Assembly (NCBI RefSeq): GCF_015206895.1
Contig: NZ_JADEXU010000078.1
Coordinates: forward strand, 1-35,629
Direction: 5' to 3'
Origin: Nostoc sp. LEGE 12450
GTDB taxonomy: Bacteria; Cyanobacteriota; Cyanobacteriia; Cyanobacteriales; Nostocaceae
DNA: 35,629 nucleotides
Positions 7,168 to 16,101 of this stretch are shown here, in pieces. Within the stretch, counting starts at the first letter, position 1. Each line of letters begins with the position of its first letter. The notes below the pieces were generated by a model. It was not told the origin of the DNA, made no database searches, and saw only the letters and a list, made by a program, of their open reading frames with translations. Position numbers and translations under genes: made by a program.

Positions 7168-8817
7168 TTAATTAATACCAACATCATCAAATGCTTTAGC
7201 GATCGCCTGTAACTTCTCATTCTGTGAGGGATCATTTCGGAAAAGCGATCGCGCCCATTTCTCTACAGCCCTACGGCTATCGCTGAAACCTGAGGTACGA
7301 GAAAGATCTTGTGATAATGCTAAGTAAAACATTCGTGTAAAGGAAATAGCATCAAATAGGTAATTGCTGTTATTATCCTTTGCTGTCAAGATATTGAAAG
7401 CTGCCTTATTGTGAATACCGCTATTAGTGTGAACGCCGCCGTTATCATTATCTATTGTTGTGTGGAGATAATTCCTCATGTGGTCAGGTTGACTATGGCT
7501 TCGCGGGTTACTCAAGTCTCTTAGCGGGATGCCGGTGTTTGAGAGATCTTCGCCCATTTGCCAATTCCATTTATCAATATTAGACTCATTGAAGTTAGAT
7601 ATAATGATGCCGAAGATATCTGAGTAAGATTCATTGAGTGCACCTGACTCGAATTGATACTCAAGTCGTGCTGTATTTTCTGTCAACCCGTGTAGGAGTT
7701 CATGTGCAACTACATCTAGTGCAACTGCATAGGAAACGAGTTGACCACCGACCATTCGCTGTCCGTAAATCATCTGCCCACGGAATCGCGCAGCATTACG
7801 CCATTCCCGACCGACGGACTCGCCGGAAAATAGACAATTGACTGAGGACACAATTTTCCCACCCTGATTGTCTAATCCATTTCGCATTAGTACATTTCTA
7901 AGGAATCGTACAACTTCTTCGGAGTTGGCATGGGCACTGATTGCACCTCCATCCCAGGGAGCCGGGGGATTTTGCACATATTTACCTGGTAGTCGAGAAC
8001 TTTGAAAACGGGAGTCGCTGAATTCAAAGTCATGAGTGTGTACGTTATTAACCTGATTACGTAAGAATTTCACACCCTCTTGCTGCGAACCGGAAATCTG
8101 ACGTGTTTTTCCCAACCCATCTTTCTCAGTGTCTGTAAATGTCTCCTCATTAACTGTTTGGGTTCGAGGCAATTCACTAATCAACTCACCTGAATGGGCA
8201 TTAATGACATAGTCCATGACTTCTGGCAATGGATGAGCTTCTTTTACATTGTCAGTATCTAGCTTGAGTACATCTTCAATGATGTATACCAATCGCCAGC
8301 GGTGTGCATCCCGATCATAGTAGTAGTTAAGCCGTGGCATAGCATCTAAATGCTGTTTGCCGTAACCTGCTGCTTCACGGACAACTTGGATGGCTTGAGA
8401 TGGAGAAATAGAAGCGATCGCATCAACATTAACAGGGTCACCTAATGCTGAGTTGAGCGAGACTAGTTCGTTATCTTGTTCTAGCTCCACTGTAATTAGC
8501 GAACCATACACTGGAATTTTTCGATAATACTGGCGAAGCTTTACGGTTTTTGTATTCGTAAAGGGAATGTTTTCAACGCCTAAAGACTTAAACTCGCTCG
8601 TTTGCCCGTTAACTTCAGTTACAGTAAAACTAGGAAGTTCCGAACTTGCTAATGCACTTTTGACGTAGCGTTGAGCAACATTTTCTGCGTCTAGCGCAGA
8701 CAAATCCGAAGCACCATCTCCACGCTGTGGTTCAGCGGCTAAAACTTCTGAGCGCAGTGATGTAACTACTGGGTCAAGCGAAGCTTGAAACACAAATGTA
8801 CGCAATCCATTATCCAT
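7168..8817 (-). CDS. M4-family (thermolysin/bacillolysin-like) metallopeptidase
   Basis: The 549-residue protein starts at an ATG with GGAGG 8 nt upstream. Order of parts: FTP-type propeptide (about 60-130), PepSY-like region (about 137-220), then the M4 catalytic domain. Zinc site: HELLH (372-376) with the third ligand E396 in GALNESYSD; the transition-state His is H463 in NDNGGVHTNSGIHNKAAF. All active-site residues are present, so an active zinc endopeptidase is expected. Family members are normally secreted zymogens, yet the N-terminus (MDNGLRTFVFQASLDP) is not a signal peptide. It follows the HAD-like gene by about 100 bp in a leftward unit. Confidence 0.93.
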   Translation of the reverse strand: MDNGLRTFVFQASLDPVVTSLRSEVLAAEPQRGDGASDLSALDAENVAQRYVKSALASSELPSFTVTEVNGQTSEFKSLGVENIPFTNTKTVKLRQYYRKIPVYGSLITVELEQDNELVSLNSALGDPVNVDAIASISPSQAIQVVREAAGYGKQHLDAMPRLNYYYDRDAHRWRLVYIIEDVLKLDTDNVKEAHPLPEVMDYVINAHSGELISELPRTQTVNEETFTDTEKDGLGKTRQISGSQQEGVKFLRNQVNNVHTHDFEFSDSRFQSSRLPGKYVQNPPAPWDGGAISAHANSEEVVRFLRNVLMRNGLDNQGGKIVSSVNCLFSGESVGREWRNAARFRGQMIYGQRMVGGQLVSYAVALDVVAHELLHGLTENTARLEYQFESGALNESYSDIFGIIISNFNESNIDKWNWQMGEDLSNTGIPLRDLSNPRSHSQPDHMRNYLHTTIDNDNGGVHTNSGIHNKAAFNILTAKDNNSNYLFDAISFTRMFYLALSQDLSRTSGFSDSRRAVEKWARSLFRNDPSQNEKLQAIAKAFDDVGIN

Positions 8818-8920
8818 TATTAAGTCCTCCCCATTAATTCAGCCCAATAATCTTATTGAATCCACATGAACAAACTCTTAAGAAAGGGTGTCTGCTATCT
8901 AAGTAATCCCCATAGGATAA

Positions 8921-9379
8921 TTAGCCTTCTCTAGCCATAATCCAGGTCAGAACATCGTTTGGGTTCTCAAAAACCTTGAAATCTGCTACTTTAGCAAAAT
9001 GTCTTTCCGTGGACTTTTCCCCAACAAACAAACACTTATTACGCTCATGTGGAAAGCCAGCACGATCTGCTGCAAAGCAAAAAATCATCACGGAGTCTTT
9101 TCTCAGACCTACTTCTGAACTGTAAATAAGAAGTTCAGGTGAGAAGAAATCAAACAGCCCAGCATCACTGAGAGATCGCTCCATCATTGCTTGGGTGAAA
9201 TTATCTGGTGTATTCGAGATAATCCCCAAGGGAATCGAATTATCCCGAAGCTTAGTCAGTACAGAAAGAACTCCTGGAAGAACAGTTAAAACGAGTCTAG
9301 TTCCTCCGCTTGTGATGCTTGCTGTCGCCAGAGTATCACCTATATCAAAGAAGATACTCCCAACACTTGGAGCGCTCAT
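8921..9379 (-). CDS. HAD-like hydrolase-fold protein with altered catalytic motif
   Basis: The 152-residue protein has HAD motif I as FFDIGDTL (nucleophile position D12), motif II in GIISNTPDN, a motif III lysine in GLRKDSVM and a motif IV-like FVGEKSTER. The classical DxD of motif I is DIG here (G14 replaces the second Asp), and motif IV has E where VGD is common, so phosphatase activity may be weak or changed. There is no large cap domain, and the length is short for the family. It sits 37 bp after the haloperoxidase gene and before the M4 peptidase gene in the same direction. A ribosome site (GAGGAAA) precedes the ATG. The substrate is unknown. Confidence 0.75.
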   Translation of the reverse strand: MSAPSVGSIFFDIGDTLATASITSGGTRLVLTVLPGVLSVLTKLRDNSIPLGIISNTPDNFTQAMMERSLSDAGLFDFFSPELLIYSSEVGLRKDSVMIFCFAADRAGFPHERNKCLFVGEKSTERHFAKVADFKVFENPNDVLTWIMAREG

Positions 9380-9416
9380 CGATTTTCCTCATTTTGGAAA
9401 TACTCTGTGGTGAAAT

Positions 9417-10781
9417 TTATTGGAAAGCTGCGACAACTTTATTGGCTATAGCTTTGCCGACTATTTCACCGCCAGTAGCATCAAAGATCCAATGCACACC
9501 TAAATAAATGCGACTGATCTTGTTTTCTTCGATGGCTTGTCGGAGTGTAAAAGTTGCTGCATATCGTGGACGGGTAGCACCAGTATTATCTGTTGTCATG
9601 CCGTTAAACTCATCAGACACAAAATTGACAGTAATTTGTTCGGGTGTCTTGTCCAGAAGAGTAGCCGCTACTTCAAAACAAGCTGAACCGAAAGTAGCAT
9701 GTCCCGAAGGATAGGCTGGGAAGTTTGGTGTGCCATTATTTGCAGGCTTATTAACAGGGTTACTGTTAGGTGCTCCTAATGGGAGCCAGAAAGGATCGCC
9801 TTTTCTACCACGCAAAATATTTCCGTCTCCCAGAGCAGGAAAGGAATTTCCATCACTATCCTGTCCAGGTGAGGGTCCCCAACCTGCTTCTGCTTCACGA
9901 ATACCTACAACAGGTCGCCAAAAATCATAGGCATATTTCCAATGCCATGCTGCAATTCCAGCATCAGCCATTGCAACATTAATTGCAGTCAATAGTTTGA
10001 TCTTGCCTGCATGAGGAAGTGCTTTAAATTCTGGAATTTCAAGTACAACCTGGTTGTAGAGACGCGGTGGAGTTCCGAGAAGATTAGAGCCATCGTAACC
10101 CCAGAAAATACCAATCACAGCCTTACGACGGAAGTCAGCATCACGCCCAGTAATATCGTTTTTCCCAAATTCAGCTACCTGATCAAAAGCAAGAGCATAT
10201 TCATTGCTGTTTAAGGCTGGTGGTGGAGCAAGAGGTGCTTCATTGACTACATCAGTAAGCACGAAGGGCTTAACTTGTCCCCATGTACGGCCAAGAGTTT
10301 GTTGTGCTGGGTTGAGTGGGTCGGGACGGTGGTGACCAGGCTCTTGCCGATAATTACGATCCAGATCAGGTGAACTAGAACCATCGTTGTTACGAAAATC
10401 TATCCAAGCATCTGCAACTTGCTTGCCATAGTTTAGAGCATCAGGATTAACCCCAATAGTAAGCTGTGCAGTTTCCGTGGATATAAATTGAACGAAATCG
10501 GGATAAAGTTGCTCTGCTGCAAAAATCCCAGCACCAATTAGCGCAGCAGTTCCCGTTGCGTCGTCATTACCAATTCCTCCAGGTGGATTTGGTAGATTTC
10601 CCAGTTGCGGATTAAGCTGCCCTGTAACTTTCGCATATGCATCATGAGCAGCGAGGTGAATAATAGCTAAGGCGCGAGAAGTTTTGGTAGGACCAGCGTT
10701 GTTAGCGTTAGCCGCGTGACCATCACTAAAATCTTTGGCGGCTAGTTTAAGACCGAAATCGTTAATGCTCAGTATACTCAT
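9417..10781 (-). CDS. Vanadium-dependent haloperoxidase (PAP2 superfamily)
   Basis: The 454-residue protein carries the vanadate-binding set: K282 and R289 in KYAYDFWRP, S359-G360-H361 in AYPSGHATFG, and R424 with H430 in SRIYLGVHWIFDA. This is the pattern of vanadium haloperoxidases, which use H2O2 to oxidise halides, and of related acid phosphatases. Length and the long helical N-terminal half (IIHLAAHDAYAKV) fit the haloperoxidases. No signal peptide is seen. It is first in the leftward row haloperoxidase, HAD-like, M4, ferritin-like. The start ATG has GGAGAA upstream. Which halide it uses cannot be read from sequence. Confidence 0.9.
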   Translation of the reverse strand: MSILSINDFGLKLAAKDFSDGHAANANNAGPTKTSRALAIIHLAAHDAYAKVTGQLNPQLGNLPNPPGGIGNDDATGTAALIGAGIFAAEQLYPDFVQFISTETAQLTIGVNPDALNYGKQVADAWIDFRNNDGSSSPDLDRNYRQEPGHHRPDPLNPAQQTLGRTWGQVKPFVLTDVVNEAPLAPPPALNSNEYALAFDQVAEFGKNDITGRDADFRRKAVIGIFWGYDGSNLLGTPPRLYNQVVLEIPEFKALPHAGKIKLLTAINVAMADAGIAAWHWKYAYDFWRPVVGIREAEAGWGPSPGQDSDGNSFPALGDGNILRGRKGDPFWLPLGAPNSNPVNKPANNGTPNFPAYPSGHATFGSACFEVAATLLDKTPEQITVNFVSDEFNGMTTDNTGATRPRYAATFTLRQAIEENKISRIYLGVHWIFDATGGEIVGKAIANKVVAAFQ

Positions 10782-11832
10782 TGAGGTTCTCCGTGTCTTA
10801 TAATCAACCTTCTTCTGTCATTTTCGGCGGAAAATAATCTAAAACCCCTATTCTGGCGTACTTCTGCCATAAGAAAATTAACTGACAAAATTTAGATGCG
10901 ATTACAAAATTTCTCACTACATCTGAGGTTTAAGACAGGTGAAGTATTTTTCTCTACTGGTAGCCACAAAATAGGGATAAAGTTTATCCGGTTGTAATCA
11001 CTTTCGGTGATTTTGCTTTATAGCCTTAATGTCAACTGTATTTGCAACTTACTTATTGTCTTTGTAACTAGATATTAAAACCTCAACTATCTTCCTTTCC
11101 AATTCTTGGAATTGCTTTCTTTTATGGAATAATTTCCGCATCTTAATACTAGGCAGATTTGCTGAATTAGGATATGAAATTGAAAAATTCAGTCTTTTTA
11201 ACTCTTACTCTCTGCGATTCTGCGCGGCAGCCGCTCATGGGGAAATCACTCCACTTGCTACCCTTTGGAATTTGGACAAAAAGATGAGCGAAACGAAAAT
11301 ATATTCTTATGCTTTTAACGTTAAATTAGTTTAATTATAAATAACGCACTACTTTAAATTTCTTAACTGTTAATTGCTTTAAATATTTTAAGTTTTCTCT
11401 GTTTATATTAATACCAGCATTACTTAGAATTAACAACATTAACCATGATTTATGGCAAAAAACGAAAAAAATTATAACTAACAATAATTCGACTAGTCAA
11501 ATACGTTTATTTCTTTAAATTTAAAATATTTTCACTAGGGGATCACTAGCTTTTAAGATGCCACTGGAAAATCCGTAGCAAAACGGTCACAAACTTGTAA
11601 TTTTTAGCTTCAATGCTCAACTAAGCTCATTCTATTGCTAGAAGAGTTTGCCAAGTTAGCGTAACACTACCGAACCCATCACCAACAGCTATTTAAATTA
11701 AGAGCATAATTAATTACAATTAATAACAGTGATTTCTCAGAATACGGATCAAACTAGTTCTTTTCCCAACCAATCTAAGGTACATTTAGCAAATCAACCG
11801 CTCGTTTCTTAATAGCATCCCCACGCCGATCA
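10782..11832. other. Gene-free region upstream of the haloperoxidase gene
   Basis: About 1 kb, A/T-rich, without a convincing gene. It must contain the promoter for the haloperoxidase row. A weak hairpin AATCAC/GTGATT lies near 11000-11020. A short minus-strand coding-like remnant (YDRRGDAIKKRAVDLLNVP, ending at 11775) abuts the MITE at 11833. Confidence 0.45.
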
Positions 11833-12117
11833 TAGGCATCACTGTGCCAAAACGGGAAAATTGTACTCTAAGGAACTGATGCTAACCTCAACGCTATGAA
11901 AATCAGTTGTTTTGACAAATGGCATACCTGTATTTATGACTTTTGACTCGAATTAGTCTTTCCAGATGGTGCAGAGTAGTATCAGTACTCTGCACCAACA
12001 AAATAAGGGTAATTAGCCACTCACGAATGCTTAGAAAAGCAAGCGGCTAAGATGCTTGCTGGGCAACGCTTTTAGCCAAGCGCGTACAATTTTCCCGTTT
12101 TGGCACGGTGATGCCTA
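11833..12117. mobile_element. 285-bp MITE with 34-bp terminal inverted repeats and TA flanks
   Basis: TAGGCATCACTGTGCCAAAA begins the left repeat (11833-11866). The right repeat (12084-12117) is its reverse complement with a single mismatch at position 11. If the outermost TA is a target duplication, the element proper is GGCATCAC...GTGATGCC. TA duplication is the signature of IS630/Tc1-mariner transposases, so this is probably a MITE mobilised by such an IS. There is no ORF inside. A partial third copy of the end lies at 4191. Confidence 0.72.
11968..11996. repeat. 11-bp hairpin inside the MITE
   Basis: GGTGCAGAGTA (11968-11978) and TACTCTGCACC (11986-11996) pair perfectly around a 7-nt loop. 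It has no T-run. It lies near the centre of the element and could form a strong cruciform or RNA hairpin. Confidence 0.6.
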
Positions 12118-12120
12118 ATA

Positions 12121-12252
12121 CAAGCTTGGTTAGGCTATATCAGGTTAGAAGAACTGACTCAAGCTGAGGTCGAGCGTTCTTCAGATATTTATTCAAAAGT
12201 AGTAGATAAGGGAGTGCAGCTTGTCGGTAACAAGTTACTCTTAGAGAACTAG
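12121..12252 (+). pseudogene. Coding-like fragment next to the MITE
   Basis: The frame reads QAWLGYIRLEELTQAEVERS, then DIYSKVVDKGVQLVGNKLL, with a stop at 12250. It is helical and charged with normal codon use, has no start of its own, and runs upstream into the MITE repeat. Probably the tail of a gene lost when the element inserted. The parent protein is not recognised. Confidence 0.35.
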
Positions 12253-12343
12253 AATTAGCTGGTGGTGAAAGTATTACAAACGCATAAACAAAACTATTAG
12301 AACTAAAAGCCGCAACGACAAATTGAAGGTTTGAGATGAAAGA

Positions 12344-12805
12344 TTAAGTCCTATCCCAATCTCTCTGAGTCATAGATACAAAATAGTGACCATCATCATT
12401 ACCTAAATTCCGATGAACTACCTTTGATAAGGAGTTAGTATCCTGGAGTATCTTCCACCCTTCAGCACTAAAAGTAAATTCATTGAATACGTGTTCTGAT
12501 AGAAGAGGATTGGTCAAAGCTTGAGAAAACGCATCAATTCCCACCATTCGCCCAATGAGAGGAGATAAAGCAGAATTAGCTCGGACATCTTCGGCAAATA
12601 AACCGACGTATAATTCAATTTTATTCACATCACCGCTGTAAAGTCTGCATAAGGCATCTTGGACTATAGGATTACCAGAAATTTGATTAAACTCGGTGAC
12701 TTTAGGGTAACTGCAATATTCTCGGTACTCGTTGTAACTTCGCAAGCGAGCTAACCGACCCACGCGAATGCTTGCTTGCTCTGTTTCAATGAGTATACCC
12801 CAACT
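12344..12805 (-). pseudogene. C-terminal remnant of an animal-type heme peroxidase
   Basis: The open frame from about 12805 reads ETEQASIRVGRLARLRSYNE, YREYCSYPKVTEFNQISGNP, then IELYVGLFAEDVRANSALSP and IGRMVGIDAFSQALTNPLL. This is the C-terminal part of cyanobacterial/animal heme peroxidases (myeloperoxidase/cyclooxygenase-like), where WGLFAED-like and VGxDAFxQALTNPLL segments are conserved. The heme-binding proximal His and most of the catalytic domain are absent. A stop lies just upstream at 12806-12808, so the gene is cut. An internal GTG at 12763 could start a 139-residue ORF but that product would not be a functional peroxidase. Confidence 0.72.
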
Positions 12806-12893
12806 TTAGTTAGAAATTAATAAAATAATCAGCATTTATGGGGTTATCGAGGCATCTTGCAGGTTTGAACAAGGATATCGGTGCAATCCCTAA

Positions 12894-13079
12894 TTAAAAC
12901 GGCTCAGACCATCGCTTAACTAAAACCTCCCCAGAACTCCTATCAGGGCTTACGTGCAGATATTTACTCGTGGTATCCAAACTTGTATGCCCCAAAGTAG
13001 CCTGAACCAAATGCACCGGAACACCTTCATCTAATGCGTGGGTAGCGTGACTGTGCCTAAACCAGTGCGCTGAAACATT
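12894..13079 (-). pseudogene. C-terminal fragment of a XerC/D-like tyrosine recombinase
   Basis: It encodes NVSAHWFRHSHATHALDEGV through YLHVSPDRSSGEVLVKRWSE, nearly identical in protein and about 95% at DNA level to the last 62 residues of the complete recombinase at 18379-19236. Catalytic HxxR, His and Tyr are kept, but the N-terminal 220 residues including the first catalytic Arg are missing. The match runs from about 12882 to 13079. The copy stops exactly where the antitoxin-like gene begins on the other strand. Confidence 0.9.
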
Positions 13080-13089
13080 GGTGGAAACC

Positions 13090-13636
13090 ATGATGATCAA
13101 AAACGAGCAACAATATCAAAATTCATTAGATTGGTTGCAACGCTTTGAACAGTCTATAACGTCATTGGATAGCAATGAACACTTGAAAGCAGAACCAGAG
13201 CGATGGAAGCTTCACCGAGACTCATATCAAAGTCAAGTTGACGAGTTAAAGTCAGAAATCACAGAATACGAAAGACTTATTAATTGCGACACCAGCAAAC
13301 TTTTAAAAATTAAAGTTAATTCTTTAAATAAGCTACCAAATGCTTTAATTAAAGCATTTGGTAGCAGCCCAAATTAGTCAGCAAGAACTTGCTGATATAT
13401 TAGGAATTGAGGAACAAAGAGTGAAAGAATATGAGGATACAGATTATCAATGTGCCAGTTTTGTAGAAATTCTCGAAGTCAGCACCGCTTTGGGTGTTGA
13501 ATTTGAAATTGCAACTGTGCAAGTAGATTTTGCAGAAATAGAAGCAGTTAAAAAAAGTGTGGGCAAAACATCATTAGTAAAGGTTTACCGTCAAAATCGG
13601 ATGATTGATGTCTTACAGGAGTTTAGTTGGTCATGA
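13090..13636 (+). pseudogene. HTH antitoxin-like gene with frameshift
   Basis: The first frame (ATG 13090) gives MMIKNEQQYQNSLDWLQRFE and LINCDTSKLLKIKVNSLNKL; the second gives QISQQELADILGIEEQRVKE and FVEILEVSTALGVEFEIATV. Together they match a common cyanobacterial HigA-like antitoxin of about 165-170 residues: coiled N-terminal half, then XRE-type helix-turn-helix. The break lies at a TTT at 13357-13359, inside a 34-bp palindrome; removing one base restores LIKALVAAQISQQ. The far C-terminus (after AVKKSV) also diverges from what is expected. The usual upstream toxin gene is absent; the recombinase fragment is there instead. Confidence 0.75.
13332..13365. repeat. 34-bp perfect palindrome within the antitoxin pseudogene
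   Basis: GCTACCAAATGCTTTAA (13332-13348) is followed immediately by its exact reverse complement TTAAAGCATTTGGTAGC (13349-13365), without a spacer. It spans the frameshift site. Confidence 0.95.
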
Positions 13637-13703
13637 AATACGTCAGCCATTTAAAAGTAGGCAAGAGTTAACTTGCATTAAAGTAGTAGTCCTTATTTGC
13701 TCC

Positions 13704-14762
13704 TTATTGAGACTGGATTGGTTTTTGTTTGAAACCGGACTTTCCGCCGGTGGTAAACCAGTATTCCCAGCTTCCTCCAGAAGCAGTTGACCAATTATTG
13801 AGGTCAAACTGTCCACTTCCTTCTGGTGTCCCTGAGATTTTATAGGCTTTAACAGCTTGTCCGTTATTATTCCAAATTAACGGCAAATCCTGTTTAATTT
13901 GTTCTGGTACAGCGCCATTGGTTTGCAGAAAATAAGCATCTTGCCCTTTAGTTGTTCCATTGCCAAACACCTGAGCGATTCCTTTATCATCAATGGCAAC
14001 AAATGCACCTTCTTCTAAACCAATGCCAAAAACTGGAAGTTGATTGTCATTTTCATGAACGACTCTAGCTATAAATCCAAAAATTCTCCCATATCTTTTC
14101 TCAGGATGGTTTTTGTCAATCCGATCTAAATGCGTGTCAGTAATCACATTTTTGAGAATTGGGACTTTAATAAAGTCACTGTGATAAATATCCTTCGTAT
14201 TGTGGTGAAAGGGATTATTCAAAATTTCTGAACTCAGCACACCCTGATGGGCAGGTGCATAATAATAGTCTCCCAGAATAGCCATGCCAGCACTGGTTCC
14301 AGCAATAGGAACTTTTTTTTGATTAATTAAGTAATTAATTGCTTTTTCAACGGCTGTCCCTTCCCAATAATCTTCATACTCATTCTGATCACCACCGGCT
14401 ATAAAAAGGGCTTCGGCATCACGGATGCGTTGAATAACTCTTGGATTATTAGCTGCTTCTTGGCTGTCGATAGAAAGTTCAGCAGATGAACTGACAAAAT
14501 CTCTATAATTATCACAAATCCAAGCAGCTTGTCTGCCAACTCCACCGGAGCGAAGAACCAAATAATCTCCCTTATCTACTCCTTTTAGAAACCATTTGGT
14601 GGCGGAATCTTCTCCAGATGTTTTCCCTTCTGCACCGCCAATCAATAGAATGTAAGGAGTTTGTGTGGCAGATGTACTATTGGCGGTTCCACATTCACTA
14701 ATATAGTGAAAGTTATCACTCTCATCATCTGTCATCTCAGGGTTTTTAAATGGTCTGATCAT
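13704..14762 (-). CDS. Peptidase S51 / cyanophycinase-like serine hydrolase
   Basis: The 352-residue protein has the S51 layout: YILLIGGAEGK near the N-terminus, LFIAGGDQNEY (about 120-129), the nucleophile elbow IAGTSAGMAIL (S157), and DTHLDRIDKNHPEKRYGR supplying a conserved His. Cyanophycinases and related enzymes use this fold to release beta-Asp-Arg from cyanophycin, a storage polymer of cyanobacteria; others are dipeptidases E. There is no signal peptide. The C-terminal 80 residues (WNNNGQAVKAYKISGTPEGS to the end) form an extra domain not needed in minimal cyanophycinases. It lies 30 bp downstream of the astacin-like gene and is probably co-transcribed with it. AAGGAAA precedes the ATG. 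Confidence 0.83.
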   Translation of the reverse strand: MIRPFKNPEMTDDESDNFHYISECGTANSTSATQTPYILLIGGAEGKTSGEDSATKWFLKGVDKGDYLVLRSGGVGRQAAWICDNYRDFVSSSAELSIDSQEAANNPRVIQRIRDAEALFIAGGDQNEYEDYWEGTAVEKAINYLINQKKVPIAGTSAGMAILGDYYYAPAHQGVLSSEILNNPFHHNTKDIYHSDFIKVPILKNVITDTHLDRIDKNHPEKRYGRIFGFIARVVHENDNQLPVFGIGLEEGAFVAIDDKGIAQVFGNGTTKGQDAYFLQTNGAVPEQIKQDLPLIWNNNGQAVKAYKISGTPEGSGQFDLNNWSTASGGSWEYWFTTGGKSGFKQKPIQSQ

Positions 14763-14792
14763 AAATATCGCTTTCCTTTTGAGTGAAAACCA

Positions 14793-15944
14793 TCACCAAA
14801 GCATCACTGCGGTTTCACTAGCAGCAAAGTTAGAGTATAAGCGTATCCTCAGCACATACCGCCGACCTTGATAAAGCCGAACATTAACTTTTGCATTCAA
14901 TTCCGTGCCACTATCGTCTTGGCCGTCAACATACTTCAGATCGCCGTTTTGATCCTCGAAAAGGATTAGGACTGTATCCGATTTTCCGAAAGTCTGAATT
15001 GTGTAGTCTTGGGTAGCAGGCACATTGATAACAAAGTTCTTCTGTTCAGCAGGGGCGAGGGACAGAATTTCTGAATGGAAGCGTTTTAGCTCTACATATC
15101 TCGACTCTTCAAGCGGTGGATAGAAAAAGCGCACTTGCTGAAGATCGTGTTCAGAAAGTCCCCCAGCAACGTTTAATCCAGTACGATAAGGCTCGGGCTT
15201 GTCAATTAGTCCGGCTGCAAAGGAGTAATGCATGATTGAGTTAGGATCCCACTGTGACCCCTCAACGTCTCCCACCGGAAGCTTTCTGAGGACATTGTTA
15301 TAAGTTGTCTCCCTGGACCAATAGTTCGGAGCACCACCAAAATATCTGTAAACTGACTCTTCGTTCCATACAATACCTGCAAACGGGTTTTGATGCTCGT
15401 GAGGAAAACCCAAGGTGTGACCGATTTCGTGAACTGGTACATCCACCCCACGGGAGTCAGCTCGTAGATCCCAGCCGAAGTTCATTGTCCGTTCGCCCTG
15501 TCCAGGAATATCGATCACATCACGGCCAAGGTAAGACCAAGCTCCGTCTCCTTGTAGGAAACCAATTCGTATTTCTGCCTCACTGATGTCCCGAACTTCC
15601 TCAAACTTGATTCCGATCCCTACGTTTCTCCACACCTCAAACCCCTGTCGGACAATATCCTTTTGATCATTTCCCCCTGAATTCGGGCCGCTCTCAAAGA
15701 AGTAATAGCGCAATTTCGTACCGTTGACCCACTTCTTTGCGATGAATCGTATAAGGCGAACCCTGTCCGGGGACACGCTCGGATCGAATGTCCGTGGTTG
15801 CACGTTCGGCAAAGTGCAGTATTTTTGTGTCTCGTTACCCGAACGTCCCACGCCATTTCCGCTACCGACGATTCCGAGTTTAGTCTCAATTTGCTCGATG
15901 CGTTCTAACAAATGCAATGATCCCTTTTGCAAAATCTCAGTCAT
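14793..15944 (-). CDS. Astacin-like M12A metallopeptidase
   Basis: The start is placed at the ATG at 15944 (MTEILQKG), preceded by GGAGG about 8 nt upstream, not at the longer in-frame start 33 bp farther out. The 383-residue product has the metzincin zinc motif HEIGHTLGFPHE (172-183) and the Met-turn in DPNSIMHYSF (about 233-242). A short coiled N-terminal segment (LHLLERIEQIETKLG) replaces a signal peptide. After about residue 295 a beta-rich C-terminal domain (NFVINVPATQDYTIQTFGKS) resembles pre-peptidase C-terminal/PPC-type domains. It should be an active zinc protease. It is upstream of the S51 gene in one leftward unit. Confidence 0.9.
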   Translation of the reverse strand: MTEILQKGSLHLLERIEQIETKLGIVGSGNGVGRSGNETQKYCTLPNVQPRTFDPSVSPDRVRLIRFIAKKWVNGTKLRYYFFESGPNSGGNDQKDIVRQGFEVWRNVGIGIKFEEVRDISEAEIRIGFLQGDGAWSYLGRDVIDIPGQGERTMNFGWDLRADSRGVDVPVHEIGHTLGFPHEHQNPFAGIVWNEESVYRYFGGAPNYWSRETTYNNVLRKLPVGDVEGSQWDPNSIMHYSFAAGLIDKPEPYRTGLNVAGGLSEHDLQQVRFFYPPLEESRYVELKRFHSEILSLAPAEQKNFVINVPATQDYTIQTFGKSDTVLILFEDQNGDLKYVDGQDDSGTELNAKVNVRLYQGRRYVLRIRLYSNFAASETAVMLW

Positions 15945-16101
15945 TACTAATTCCTCCAATTTAAGAGCAATCATCACTCAATTTTTATTTTAAAGTGGTT
16001 TTGAACCATATCTAAGACGAAAAGTTCAAAATTTAGACTGAAATTGAATGATTTAAAATTTGAAACCAAGCAAACTTCTTAGGATAAATATGCCTATAAA
16101 G

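Noticed and set aside
11000..11020. Hairpin as an intrinsic terminator.
   Set aside because: Only a 6-bp stem and no nearby gene end that needs it.
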